A stretch of 53,131 nt of DNA from Vibrio penaeicida (GCF_002933855.1 NZ_BFAQ01000001.1:1-53131); one strand, 5' to 3'; positions 15,374 through 24,400 are shown, counted from the first letter of the stretch. Translations and numbers: made by a program. Notes: a model not told the origin generated them from the sequence alone.

Positions 15374-15995
15374 CGCGTACTCCCTTTTCGCCCGCTACGC
15401 TAGAAAGCGTTTCAGAAATGTGGTGGAAAAAGCGTGAATCATTGAGTACCACAAACTGGTTTTCTTCTAACACGGTGTTTAAGTGAGGGTGTTGATCAAC
15501 TGGAGAAGCAAAAATTTGCGTGAACCCACCGGTGATGTTTTTCCGTTGCACACAGAAAATGCCAACATATCGGTAGCCATCTTGGTGAATTCCTTCTGGT
15601 GCAGGGGCACTGGTTGCATCGGAACCGCAAGTCACACGAATTTGGTGTACATCCACAACCGAATTATCTTTGTCTGTCCCCGTTCTTTCCATAAACGATT
15701 TGATGAGGTGCTGAAAGTAAGGTGTTTTCACCATTTCCTCATCCATTTTGGCAAAATCTCGTTCAACATCGCCTAAAACTCTATTGAATTCTGAGGATTG
15801 CGTAAAAGTAGAGTGGGGCAAACGGGTTAACTCATTATTTGTAGATTGGAATCTTGCGTAGGTGCGATAACGGTGATCACTGTCGACGTATTGGTCTGCG
15901 GGGAGCTGCTCAAAGTAGGATGAAAGTTGTTCTGCTATGCTTTTTGGGGTTTGAAAAGCTTCAATCAGAAACTTGTTTTCCATTTCCATTTCCAT
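15351..15995 (-). CDS. 2OG-Fe(II) dioxygenase family protein (PF10014 type)
   Basis: 214 aa. The C-terminal half has the iron-binding facial triad pattern H-x-D in GIHQDGYRY and a distal His in NDSRFFHHISE, with the family's closing strand RDVFVFT, as in the 2OG-Fe_Oxy_2 group that includes the Bacillus L-isoleucine hydroxylase IDO. It likely hydroxylates a free amino acid or related small molecule. Start ATG has AAGGACA upstream; the first six residues are an unusual Met-Glu repeat (MEMEME), so two internal ATGs are alternatives. First gene of a two-gene operon with the PLP enzyme. Confidence 0.83.
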   Translation of the reverse strand: MEMEMENKFLIEAFQTPKSIAEQLSSYFEQLPADQYVDSDHRYRTYARFQSTNNELTRLPHSTFTQSSEFNRVLGDVERDFAKMDEEMVKTPYFQHLIKSFMERTGTDKDNSVVDVHQIRVTCGSDATSAPAPEGIHQDGYRYVGIFCVQRKNITGGFTQIFASPVDQHPHLNTVLEENQFVVLNDSRFFHHISETLSSVAGEKGVRDVFVFTA

Positions 15996-16317
15996 GATAT
16001 GTCCTTATTGTTTGATTTTGTGTTTAACAAATGATTAACAATAAGTCTATTATCCCGCTATTGAAATTGCTTTCAATACATAAAGCTTAATACGAATATA
16101 TATTCTAGAATTAAAAACTGTTAAGTTTGATTTTTGGTGTTTTGTGTTGGTTTTGTTTCTCATGCTGGTTTAAATGTCTTTATATTTCATGTGTAACAAA
16201 ATTAACAATAGGTTTTTCGTGAACAGTATCCCCCATATAGCCCCTCGCTTTGCTTTATCACACTACCCTATTAAAGGGCGTTTTACGTGGGGTCAACACG
16301 CTAACAAAAGGCGCTTT

Positions 16318-16350
16318 TAAGCTCACTGAACAAATGAGCGCTTTTTTGTT
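16318..16350 (+). terminator. terminator-like hairpin with no upstream gene
   Basis: AAGCTCA ... TGAGCGCTTTTTT with a 9-nt loop. The only gene upstream runs the other way, so this could end an unannotated transcript, or be chance. Confidence 0.35.
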
Positions 16351-16489
16351 ATAAAAATTGTTAAAGAAAAATAATGTTCAGCCGATGCTTATTATTGAGA
16401 CAAGAATCATTTGGTAGACCTTGAGCCGATAAAGAAGGCAGCAACTGTGATAAGTTAAGGTCTATCGCGACAGCAACGGGCTGTGTCTC

Positions 16490-16531
16490 TAATGAGCGGT
16501 CTTTAATGAGCGGTCTTTAATGAGCGGTCTT
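16490..16531. repeat. three perfect tandem copies of a 14-bp unit
   Basis: TAATGAGCGGTCTT occurs three times head to tail without mismatch, followed by a degenerate fourth start (TAGTGAACG). It lies 52 bp upstream of the PilZ start codon, in its likely promoter or 5' leader, where copy-number change could alter expression. Confidence 0.95.
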
Positions 16532-16582
16532 TAGTGAACGATAGTATCCAGTTGCTGAGTGAAAAACGGAGTATTCACCATC

Positions 16583-16945
16583 ATGAGCCAGACATCTGTT
16601 GAACAAAAGCGTCGATACTATCGCCTGCGATACCCAAAGCAGGAAAGACCTGTATTAAGAATCAAGGATCAGTATTACCACATTTGTGAAGTGTCGGAGA
16701 AAGGCATACGTGTCCTTATGGCAAATGTCGCGTCACTTTATCGCGGTCTGAGCATCGCTGGTACTCTGCGTTTGCATGGTAATACTCATATCTCTGTTGA
16801 AGGGGCAGTGTTAAGGTTCGATAACGATGAGGTTATCTTCCAATTGTCCAAGGGACCGAGTTTAAAGAATATGGTGGAAGAGCAGCGTCATATTCGGAAG
16901 AAATACCCTACGTTTTTCTCTAAACGAGGACCTGTGGCAGCCTAG
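16583..16945 (+). CDS. PilZ domain protein (cyclic-di-GMP binding)
   Basis: ATG at 16583 (MSQTSVEQKRRYYRLRYP) is preferred to a GTG at 16559; GGAG lies 12 bp upstream, a little far. The 120 aa product is essentially one PilZ domain. It has the N-terminal RxxxR motif (RRYYRLRYP), but the second motif, usually D/N-x-S-x-x-G, reads E-V-S-E-K-G, a conservative change at the first position. It probably binds c-di-GMP and passes the signal to an unknown partner. Single gene with its own terminator. A GGDEF protein is encoded about 3 kb away. Confidence 0.85.
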   Translation: MSQTSVEQKRRYYRLRYPKQERPVLRIKDQYYHICEVSEKGIRVLMANVASLYRGLSIAGTLRLHGNTHISVEGAVLRFDNDEVIFQLSKGPSLKNMVEEQRHIRKKYPTFFSKRGPVAA

Positions 16946-16984
16946 TAAAAGCCACTTTAGGTTATACTCACATTCAAATTCCAT

Positions 16985-17017
16985 AACCCTGATTGACGCT
17001 GTCAATTAGGGTTTTTG
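16985..17017 (+). terminator. Rho-independent terminator of the PilZ gene
   Basis: AACCCTGATTGAC / GTCAATTAGGGTT (one G-T mismatch) with loop GCT, then TTTTT. Confidence 0.9.
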
Positions 17018-17060
17018 CTTTCCCGAAAGGTCAACAAACCTAGGTACAAGAGGCATTGCA

Positions 17061-18209
17061 ATGAAGTTTTCCTATGTAAACCCAACTCAAATCCATTTCG
17101 GCCAAGGTCAAATAGAAGCGCTATCAAAAGCGATTCCAACCTCCTCAAGTGTATTGGTGGTCTACGGCGGTGGTTCTATCAAAAAAAATGGCGTTTATGA
17201 TCAAGTCGTTGACGCTTTGAAAGCACACAGCTGGCAGGAGTTTTCAGGCGTAGAGCCCAATCCAACCAAAGAAACGTTGGATAAAGCAGTTGAGATTGTT
17301 AAGCAAGATGACATTGAGTTTGTGCTTGGGGTCGGTGGAGGGTCTGTAATTGATGGCGTGAAATACATTGCTGCGGCTGCAAAGTATGACGGGGACGGAT
17401 GGGACATCCTAGAAGGTAAACATCAGGTGAAAGAAGCCGTAGCACTTGGTGCGGTGTTAACGTTGCCTGCTACTGGGTCGGAATCTAACCCTGCAGCTGT
17501 GATAACCAAATGTGAAACGCAGGACAAATTGTCGTTTTACCACCCAGCGGTGCAACCAAAGTTTGCTATTTTGGATCCCGATGTAATGAAAACTCTCCCT
17601 GAGCGTCAGTTGATCAATGGCATTGTAGACGCATGGATACACGTTTGTGAGCAGTATCTTACCAAGCCAAATGGTGCGATGGTTCAAGATGCGTATGCAG
17701 AATCGTTGCTTCGAACATTGAAGGATTTAGGTGAGCGTTTTGAGCAACGTGATAGCGACGAATGGCGCGCCAATCTTATGTGGACAGCCAATCAAGCGCT
17801 CAATGGATTGATTGGCTCTGGCGTACCGCAAGATTGGTCAACTCATGTGATTGGTCATGAGCTTACGGCTTTGTACGGGGTCGATCATGCTCATTCGTTG
17901 GCGATCATTCAACCTTCATTGCTTCGAAACCAGCTTGAGTATAAAAAAGCGAAGCTGGAGCAATTAGGGCGAAATGTCTTTGGATTAAAAGACTCGGATG
18001 AACTGGCAGAGCAAACGATTGATGCCCTAGAAGCGTTTTATCAAAGCGTGGGTATGAACACAAAGCTTACTGAGCACACCACAGACAAAGACACAGCCGT
18101 ACAAGCAGTATTGGCTAAACTTGAAGAGCATGGGCTGGTTAAGTTGAGTGAGAATGGCAGCATCACTCTGGTGGAATCCAAAGAAATTTTGGAAAATGCG
18201 ATTGCCTAG
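17061..18209 (+). CDS. yqhD: YqhD-type NADPH-dependent aldehyde reductase (iron-containing alcohol dehydrogenase family)
   Basis: 382 aa, full length. N-terminal nucleotide-binding domain with YGGGSIKKNGVYDQV and GVGGGSVIDGVKYIA, then PATGSESNPAAV. The metal-binding set typical of the family is present at D190 and H194 (GIVDAWIHV), H262 (STHVIGHE) and H276 (GVDHAHS). YqhD reduces short-chain and reactive aldehydes with NADPH and serves in protection against lipid-peroxidation aldehydes. A LysR gene follows 115 bp downstream on the same strand and may control it, unlike E. coli where the AraC protein YqhC does. Confidence 0.92.
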   Translation: MKFSYVNPTQIHFGQGQIEALSKAIPTSSSVLVVYGGGSIKKNGVYDQVVDALKAHSWQEFSGVEPNPTKETLDKAVEIVKQDDIEFVLGVGGGSVIDGVKYIAAAAKYDGDGWDILEGKHQVKEAVALGAVLTLPATGSESNPAAVITKCETQDKLSFYHPAVQPKFAILDPDVMKTLPERQLINGIVDAWIHVCEQYLTKPNGAMVQDAYAESLLRTLKDLGERFEQRDSDEWRANLMWTANQALNGLIGSGVPQDWSTHVIGHELTALYGVDHAHSLAIIQPSLLRNQLEYKKAKLEQLGRNVFGLKDSDELAEQTIDALEAFYQSVGMNTKLTEHTTDKDTAVQAVLAKLEEHGLVKLSENGSITLVESKEILENAIA

Positions 18210-18324
18210 CTAAAGTGATGTAAGTAAACGGAATCCGAGTCAGACAAACGTGACCGTGCTCCTTTATTTTTTTGTCACTTAAGGAAATAATTGCTTCAAT
18301 TATTGCCAAATTTAACAGAATGCG

Positions 18325-19224
18325 ATGCGTAGTGATGACCTAATATTGTTCTATCAAGTGGTGGCTTTGGGCACATTCAGTAAAGCTGCGGAACAAAACG
18401 ACTTAACGAATTCTGTCGTGAGTAAAAGGATCGCGCGACTCGAAGAAGAGTTGGGCGTGCAACTGCTGTATCGCACCACAAGAAAGCTTACCCTAACCGA
18501 AGCGGGAAAAGCCCTGTATCAAGGTGCGAAAAACGTTAACCAAGCCGTAAATGAAGCGATGGATGTGATTTCCGGTTTTGGCGAGAAGATAAGTGGTCAT
18601 GTAAAAATGTCGGTGCCTAGTATCTCTGGCGATCTTATCTTGGCGGATGCGGTTGCTGAATTTTGCAACATGCACCCTGGGCTAACAGTTGATATGTCTT
18701 TGGACAATCGATTTGTCGACTTGGTAGAAGGGGGCTTTGACTTAGTAATTCGAACAGGTTATTTAGAAGACTCTAGCTTGATTGCTCGCCATATTCTCGA
18801 CTCGCAATGGTTAGTGTGCGCGTCGCCATCTTACATCGCTAAAAATGGGAAACCGCTAAAGCCAGAAGACTTAACCAGCCACAACTGCTTGCAATACGCT
18901 TATCAAACCACGGGCGCGTCAGATTGGGAGTTTAAGTCTTCTAAAGGGAATTACATTGTGAAGGTATCAGGATCGTTCTCGACCGATAACGCCACCGCTC
19001 TTCGTAAAGCGGCTTTGGGCGGGCATGGCATTGCGTATGTGCCTCGTTGTTTGGTGTATCATGATATTAGAAGTGGCGAACTTGTCGATATATTCCCAGA
19101 ACTTGTAGGTAAAAAACTCGGAATCTACGCCGTTTACCCATTCACACGTCAACCGCCTAAAAAAGTGAGTTTGCTCATCGAGCACATCCGCACTCGTTAT
19201 CTGGCAATCTCGCACTATTTTTAG
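18325..19224 (+). CDS. LysR-family transcriptional regulator
   Basis: 299 aa. Winged helix-turn-helix in residues 1-60 (FYQVVALGTFSKAAEQNDL ... VSKRIARLEEELGVQLLYR), then a LysR effector domain from about 90 (GHVKMSVPS ... FVDLVEGGFDLVIRTG). It belongs to the AaeR/DsdC-like group of single LysR regulators by general pattern. It follows yqhD on the same strand and converges with the DUF3081 gene. Target unknown; yqhD is the nearest candidate. Confidence 0.92.
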   Translation: MRSDDLILFYQVVALGTFSKAAEQNDLTNSVVSKRIARLEEELGVQLLYRTTRKLTLTEAGKALYQGAKNVNQAVNEAMDVISGFGEKISGHVKMSVPSISGDLILADAVAEFCNMHPGLTVDMSLDNRFVDLVEGGFDLVIRTGYLEDSSLIARHILDSQWLVCASPSYIAKNGKPLKPEDLTSHNCLQYAYQTTGASDWEFKSSKGNYIVKVSGSFSTDNATALRKAALGGHGIAYVPRCLVYHDIRSGELVDIFPELVGKKLGIYAVYPFTRQPPKKVSLLIEHIRTRYLAISHYF

Positions 19225-19244
19225 TCACTAGGATCACACAGACC

Positions 19245-19508
19245 CTAATAATTGCGATTGATGGTCTCAAGGCTTTTTATAAAACCAGTAATATGCTCTT
19301 GCTTCTGATATTCGAATTGGTATTTGTTGTGAAAAAATACATACAAGGTTACTTGTGAGCTGGCTAAAAATACTGTGTACTCATCGTAACCAGTTCCGGC
19401 TTTAATGCCTTCTAGCACAAAGCCCTTGTCCGATTTCTTTCCATTTTTTCTGATTTTATCTAGCACGGCTAGCACTAAAGTAATATCCAGTTGGTTTTTC
19501 ATCTTCAA
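19245..19508 (-). CDS. DUF3081-type small protein
   Basis: 87 aa, acidic/basic mixed, no signal peptide or membrane segment. The pattern (LDKIRKNGKKSDKGFVLEG, then DEYTVFL, then VTLYVFFHNKY) matches the DUF3081 family as I recall it from Vibrio and Shewanella. Cytoplasmic, function unknown. Convergent with the LysR gene, 20 bp apart. Confidence 0.75.
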   Translation of the reverse strand: MKMKNQLDITLVLAVLDKIRKNGKKSDKGFVLEGIKAGTGYDEYTVFLASSQVTLYVFFHNKYQFEYQKQEHITGFIKSLETINRNY

Positions 19509-19764
19509 TGCTCTTTGTAGGACGTTTAAACAAGATACGAGTTTAGTTACGAGTAGGATTACTTAGAAATAAAGAAAGGGAGAAAATAGATTAGTTTTTA
19601 GGGAAGGAGTGTTTATTTGACTCGCTTTTGGAAGCTCATACTTTATCCCATTTCATCGTCAAGGAACCTAGAAAGAACTTGTGATTTCACTGTGTTCTTT
19701 TCCTTGTTCTGAAACAGATTATACGGCTATGAATCCTGATCTATACGTCACTTGAATATAGAGG

Positions 19765-20934
19765 TTATCGCTCATTTATGGCAGATCCTTGTCTTTTAAA
19801 AGGCTTAACATTACTGGCTTTTTTATTGCCTGAATGAATGTTGTGATAAAACTCATAATTGTTTTTGCCATCGCATTTAGCGGCATACATGGCTTTATCG
19901 GCGCATCGAAGCAATTCCGGAAGTTCCAATGCATCTTGCCCATACACGGATACTCCGACACTTAAGGTCACATAATTGACCTGATTGTTGACTTGGTAGC
20001 CATCGTTAAACAAAGACATGATTCGGCCTAGAATACTTTCCAGTACATGAGCATTGGGAATATCGTAGAGCAACACCACAAATTCATCCCCAGCATATCG
20101 GGCGATGGAAAACTCATCTTTTTGGTCTTTTCGGCTTTTTGTTCGCAGGTTGTTAGCAAGTCTTTGACCAAAGCTCTGTAAAACTCTGTCACCAACTGAA
20201 TGACCAAAATTGTCATTAATTTCTTTGAAGTTATCGATATCGATAAAGATCAATGCCGTAATTTTTGAGCTGTGCCTGAGGTCTTTGAGCTTAGGTTCTG
20301 CCCACTTTTCAAAACTCCATCGGTTCGCCAATCCAGTGAGCGCATCTCTATAGGCTAAATCTTCAATACCCTCTTGATACAGTGACAGTACGTAGTGATT
20401 GGTTTTGCAATATTGATAGGCAAAGTAATGGCAAATCGCCAAGAAGGCCAACATGCTTGTTAAGAAACGTCCAACGGAAAACTCTGAATAGTCAGCTGAT
20501 AAATACGGAAAATTAGGAGAGGTAAACGCCACAATACAAAATACATAGAAACTCGTAGTGGCCAACACCGCGCCTCTTACCGAGTTTACAAAGATGATGG
20601 TAGCAAGAATAGGGTAAATCCAATAAACGGAAGACTTGGACAAGCCGCCAGTTAGGATCAGTACAATCGCATGGGTAACAAGAACAAGTGTAAGAACATG
20701 GGCAGCGTGCGTGTAATGACCACGGCTAAGAAACAGTGCAAGATTGGAAAAAATAACTAACGCACTGATGTAGTTAATGGAACCCTGAAAGTGGTCTCCA
20801 TTACTTATACTTAAAAATCCAAATACCGAAAGTAGAATGAAGACGATTACAGATAAAACGATGAGGGTACGTTTTCTGCGCAACAGCCGAACGTCTGCCA
20901 TTTCTTCTAGCTTTCGACCTGCCATGTTGTACAT
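19765..20934 (-). CDS. membrane-bound diguanylate cyclase (GGDEF)
   Basis: 389 aa. Residues about 20-185 contain five or six hydrophobic membrane segments (MASE-like sensor, not matched to a named type). The GGDEF domain follows: DALTGLANRWSFE, IDIDNFKEINDNFGHSVGD and signature RYAGDEFVV, an AGDEF variant that is usually active. There is no RxxD inhibitory site before the signature (KDEF at that place), so product feedback is unlikely. It should make c-di-GMP at the inner membrane; the nearby PilZ protein is a possible reader. The last 25 residues are a basic, disordered tail. Confidence 0.92.
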   Translation of the reverse strand: MYNMAGRKLEEMADVRLLRRKRTLIVLSVIVFILLSVFGFLSISNGDHFQGSINYISALVIFSNLALFLSRGHYTHAAHVLTLVLVTHAIVLILTGGLSKSSVYWIYPILATIIFVNSVRGAVLATTSFYVFCIVAFTSPNFPYLSADYSEFSVGRFLTSMLAFLAICHYFAYQYCKTNHYVLSLYQEGIEDLAYRDALTGLANRWSFEKWAEPKLKDLRHSSKITALIFIDIDNFKEINDNFGHSVGDRVLQSFGQRLANNLRTKSRKDQKDEFSIARYAGDEFVVLLYDIPNAHVLESILGRIMSLFNDGYQVNNQVNYVTLSVGVSVYGQDALELPELLRCADKAMYAAKCDGKNNYEFYHNIHSGNKKASNVKPFKRQGSAINER

Positions 20935-21021
20935 GTGTCTAGCCTAGCCTTTTTTATTATGTAGCTAAAAGCATAGTACACACACACATATTTGCTTCAT
21001 GATTGTAAGGTTTTTTTGCAA

Positions 21022-21052
21022 TAAAAAATGCCTCTTATTATTAAGAGGCATT
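21022..21052 (-). terminator. Rho-independent terminator of the yejF-like gene
   Basis: On the minus strand AATGCCTCTTA / TAAGAGGCATT around a 4-nt loop, then TTTTTATT. Confidence 0.92.
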
Positions 21053-21082
21053 CTAAATATTTAAGTTCTTGATTTTCTTGTT

Positions 21083-22702
21083 TTATGCAACAAGATCCTC
21101 ATCAAGATCAAATGACGCATCAATCAATTTTTGTGTGTATTCGTGCTGAGGATTACTAAAGATCTCTTCAGCGGATCCTTCTTCCATAACCACACCTTTC
21201 TGCATCACCATAACGCGGTCAGAAAGCGCTTTAACAACACTCAAATCGTGGCTGATGAACAGGAAGCCAATGTTGTGCTTCTTCTGAATATCCTTTAGCA
21301 GGTCGATAACCGTTAGCTGTACAGAACGGTCAAGAGCGGACGTTGGTTCATCCAGAAGAATGAACGAAGGCTCAAGAATCAAGGCACGAGCGATCGCAAT
21401 ACGCTGACGTTGACCACCTGAAAATTCGTGCGGATAGCGGTTAATTGAATTCGGATCCAAACGAACTTCTTCCAATGCTTGGCGTGCTCGGGTCATACGC
21501 TCTGAGCGGCTAAGACCAGGCTGATGCACCGTTAGGGATTCAGTAATGATATCGCCAACCGTCATACGAGGAGAAAGCGAACCATAAGGGTCTTGGAATA
21601 CCATTTGAACGTCTTTTTTCAGTTCAAATTTTTCTTTCTCAGTTAACGTACTAATATCACGACCGCGGTAAGCAATCTTACCTTCTGACGGTAACAAGCC
21701 AATTAAAGCACGCCCTAGAGTAGATTTGCCTGAACCTGATTCACCTACAATCCCTAACGTTTCACCTTGTTTCAGTTCAAGGGAAATGCCTTTAACGGCT
21801 TCAAAGTATTGGTTCTTGCTTGGAAGAAAGTGAGATTTGATAAGGAACTTAACGCGAATATCGTCCGCTTTAAGAAGATCAACGGCATCTGCGGCGACTG
21901 GATCTTTACTGCCATGCGGAATCGAGTTGATCAGCATTTTTGTGTAGTCTTCAGTCGGATTCTTGAACAATTCTGCTGTTTGACCTTCTTCTACAACATC
22001 ACCTTTACACATCACGATCACGCGATCAGCAAAGTGTTTAACGACGCCTAAATCGTGTGTGATGAATAGGATAGCCATGCCCATTTTTTCCTGAATTTCT
22101 TTAATCAGGTTAAGCACTTCTGCTTGTACTGTTACGTCGAGTGCGGTTGTTGGTTCGTCAGCAATCAAAAGATCAGGTTCATTCATTAATGCCATTGCAA
22201 TCATAATACGTTGCAACTGACCGCCAGAGAATTCATGCGGGTACTTAGTGTACGCTGTCTCAGGGTTTGGAAGATGAACAAGGTTGAACAGTTCAAGTAC
22301 TCTTTCTTTTGCTTTTGACTGGCTCACCTTACGGTGGCACATCAGTGCTTCTGCAACCTGAATACCGACACGCATGTACGGGTTCAAAGAGGTCATTGGT
22401 TCCTGAAAAATCATACCGATTCGGTCGCCGCGAATGGATTGCATTTCTTTTTCAGAAAGATCCAGAATGGAGTTACCTTCAAACTGGATGTTGGCTTCAG
22501 CTGGAATAATAGAGTTGTGCGGAAGCAGGCGCATAATAGCGTTTGTCGATACCGACTTTCCTGAGCCCGACTCTCCAACGATTGCCAATGTTTCGCCCTT
22601 TTTCAGGTCGAAATGAACATTCTTTACTGCGTGTACAGGACCATCGTTGGTCGTAAAGGTAACTGACAGATCGCGAACTGTAAGAATTGGGGACTGTGAC
22701 AT
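21083..22702 (-). CDS. yejF: YejF-type ABC transporter with two ATPase domains (oligopeptide/microcin C class)
   Basis: 539 aa with two complete ABC ATPase halves. Half 1: Walker A GESGSGKSV, signature FSGGQLQRI, Walker B LLIADEPTT. Half 2: Walker A GESGSGKST, signature FSGGQRQRI, Walker B ILLDEPTS. Each half ends in the oligopeptide-transporter C-terminal segment (EDYTKMLINSIPHG; HEYTQKLIDASFD). The arrangement is that of YejF, the ATPase of YejABEF, which imports peptides and microcin C. No yejA, yejB or yejE is found in the window on either side: the gene has its own terminator and the upstream neighbour is unrelated. The partners would lie elsewhere. Confidence 0.9.
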   Translation of the reverse strand: MSQSPILTVRDLSVTFTTNDGPVHAVKNVHFDLKKGETLAIVGESGSGKSVSTNAIMRLLPHNSIIPAEANIQFEGNSILDLSEKEMQSIRGDRIGMIFQEPMTSLNPYMRVGIQVAEALMCHRKVSQSKAKERVLELFNLVHLPNPETAYTKYPHEFSGGQLQRIMIAMALMNEPDLLIADEPTTALDVTVQAEVLNLIKEIQEKMGMAILFITHDLGVVKHFADRVIVMCKGDVVEEGQTAELFKNPTEDYTKMLINSIPHGSKDPVAADAVDLLKADDIRVKFLIKSHFLPSKNQYFEAVKGISLELKQGETLGIVGESGSGKSTLGRALIGLLPSEGKIAYRGRDISTLTEKEKFELKKDVQMVFQDPYGSLSPRMTVGDIITESLTVHQPGLSRSERMTRARQALEEVRLDPNSINRYPHEFSGGQRQRIAIARALILEPSFILLDEPTSALDRSVQLTVIDLLKDIQKKHNIGFLFISHDLSVVKALSDRVMVMQKGVVMEEGSAEEIFSNPQHEYTQKLIDASFDLDEDLVA

Positions 22703-22785
22703 TGAACTTCCTTATTAGGGTCTGTTGACCTTTCGAGATTATTTTTTGCAGCCATTTGTGGGTTCTTTTTACAAGGCAGACCCTA

Positions 22786-23280
22786 TTAATTCAGAGTGTA
22801 TACCGCGCTGGTTCTCTCTGAATACAGCTTTAGTTGGTTGAAGTGATGGTGTGCTTTTTGAAGGGCATCCAGCTCCAACTGCCAACTGGCATTACGTTGA
22901 GCCGCACAAAATGCCGCTATATGGCGGAATATTGTTTCACTATGCTGGATAAGCGTTGGCTCGACGGCACGAACAATATCATACTGTTCGAGTGCAAGAA
23001 ACTGCATGTGTGCATAAGTCTGGTTTAGCAGGTCGAATGCTTCGCGTTGTTGCCCCATTTTGTTCAGGATTTCAGACTGGCTAATGGCCGCGTCTTTCAG
23101 CCCTGCTAACAGGCAACTCATCTGGCATGGTTTGATGTCATCACTTTCTGCTGCTTGCGTAACATAAATTGGGAGATGTTCTAATACATCGTTATATAGG
23201 TATTGTGCCTCAGGCCAGTGTCCTTGTTCTAACAATTCTTCTGCTTTAACAAAGCGCGCCCAACACTGTTCTAAATCCAT
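22786..23280 (-). CDS. TPR-like cytoplasmic protein of unknown function
   Basis: Start ATG at 23280 (MDLEQCWARF) has AGGA about 9 bp upstream; an in-frame GTG at 23358 would add 26 residues but has no clear ribosome site. The 164 aa product is all-helical with a TPR-like first repeat (KAEELLEQGHWPEAQYLYNDV). Several Cys and His residues are spread through it, with no signal peptide. It resembles small Vibrio-restricted tetratricopeptide proteins. Lies 83 bp upstream of yejF on the same strand but a joint role is not evident. Confidence 0.7.
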   Translation of the reverse strand: MDLEQCWARFVKAEELLEQGHWPEAQYLYNDVLEHLPIYVTQAAESDDIKPCQMSCLLAGLKDAAISQSEILNKMGQQREAFDLLNQTYAHMQFLALEQYDIVRAVEPTLIQHSETIFRHIAAFCAAQRNASWQLELDALQKAHHHFNQLKLYSERTSAVYTLN

Positions 23281-23593
23281 ATCCCGATCCTGTTTACACA
23301 AAAGTGGGTGATAATTTAAATGAAAACCATTATCAAATGCAAATAATTCTAACTCCACTGTGAATAACAGCGATTTATCCCAAACAAGCGGTTAAATTCG
23401 AAGCCGAATGAATTTTTGGCTCAGTTTATTAATAGGCTCATTGATTATTGAAATAAGGTCTCACTTCTCAAAAATAAGAATGTTATTGATAGTTTAAATA
23501 GTTGTTTAATTTGTGTGATCACAATAACGTGGTGTGAACGGAAAAGTCGATAATATGGGGCTTAACAGCAGATTTTATGGAGGCTGGATAACC

Positions 23594-24313
23594 ATGACAC
23601 ACCAAGCTCAAGGATCCCAACTAGAGAAATTAAACCAGTTTCAAGATGAGCTACTTGGTTTGTTTTCTGGCGTGTTTAATTTTTCCAAAATGGCGAGTTA
23701 TCTGGTCGATGAACAAGCGAAACCGATTTGCTATAAATCGGTTAAGATCCAACCTTCAATGCATCGAGAATATCTCGATCACTTTTACAAAACGGATCCT
23801 CTTCATCCAACCAACTTTCGATTTTCTGCCGCGAAAGTCGTAAAAATGAGCGACTTAGTCCCAGCGCAGCAACGTGCCTCGCATACTTATTTCAAAGATT
23901 TTATTCGCCCATGGAAAATCAATGACATCATCGAGCTCTTTTTCCATGTAGATGGCAAGCTGGTGGCTGGTGCCGCTATGTTTGTCGGTAACAACCAAAA
24001 TACCATGGGTACGGACGATGTGATGAAGTTACACCACATGCATCGGTACATTGAATTCTCGTTAAATCAAAGCTTGTCGACGCCGGAATCCATGAGTTAC
24101 CAAGCTTTTTGCGACCAGTATTCCCTAACCGAGAAAGAACGATTGGTGGCTCAATTTGCTTTGCAAGGCATGCCAAATAAAGCGATTGCTAACGAGTTAT
24201 GTTGTAGTTTGCCAACAGTGAAAACGCATCTTCAGCACATTTTCGCCAAAATGGAAATCAACAGCAAAGTTGAACTGACCAGCTTAGTGTATCGCAACAA
24301 TTGTACGGTTTAA
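23594..24313 (+). CDS. LuxR-type transcriptional regulator
   Basis: ATG at 23594 (MTHQAQGSQL) is preferred over an upstream ATG at 23534 because GGAGG lies 10 bp before it. 239 aa: an N-terminal PAS/GAF-like sensing domain without recognisable acyl-homoserine-lactone residues, and a C-terminal GerE/LuxR helix-turn-helix (LTEKERLVAQFAL, ANELCCSLPTVKTHLQHIF). It converges on the tctCBA operon, so it may respond to the transported substrate, but that is inference. The region upstream carries the 10-bp palindrome TGTGATCACA at 23514-23523. Confidence 0.88.
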   Translation: MTHQAQGSQLEKLNQFQDELLGLFSGVFNFSKMASYLVDEQAKPICYKSVKIQPSMHREYLDHFYKTDPLHPTNFRFSAAKVVKMSDLVPAQQRASHTYFKDFIRPWKINDIIELFFHVDGKLVAGAAMFVGNNQNTMGTDDVMKLHHMHRYIEFSLNQSLSTPESMSYQAFCDQYSLTEKERLVAQFALQGMPNKAIANELCCSLPTVKTHLQHIFAKMEINSKVELTSLVYRNNCTV

Positions 24314-24359
24314 TGCTTACGCCTTTGCGTACCTATCTATTTTGTAATTTAGAAAACTA

Positions 24360-24400
24360 TTTTGAAATAAAGAAAACCACTTTGAAATACAGAAAAAAAC
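24360..24400. repeat. imperfect tandem repeat of about 20 bp, two copies
   Basis: TTTGAAATAAAGAAAACCAC is followed by TTTGAAATACAGAAAAAAAC between the convergent LuxR-type and tctA genes. Confidence 0.7.

Larger units (their letters stand above)
15996..16582. other. divergent intergenic region with terminator-like hairpin and tandem repeat
   Basis: About 590 bp. The left part is the T-rich promoter region of the dioxygenase operon. A hairpin GCTCA/TGAGC followed by GCTTTTTTG (about 16320-16350) ends a segment with no gene upstream, so it may terminate a small RNA starting near 16200 (weak). A 14-bp tandem repeat lies at 16490-16531, just before the PilZ gene. Confidence 0.45.

Noticed and set aside
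23514..23523. CRP site upstream of the LuxR-type gene
   Set aside because: TGTGATCACA is a compact palindrome; a CRP site needs TGTGA and TCACA separated by 6 bp.
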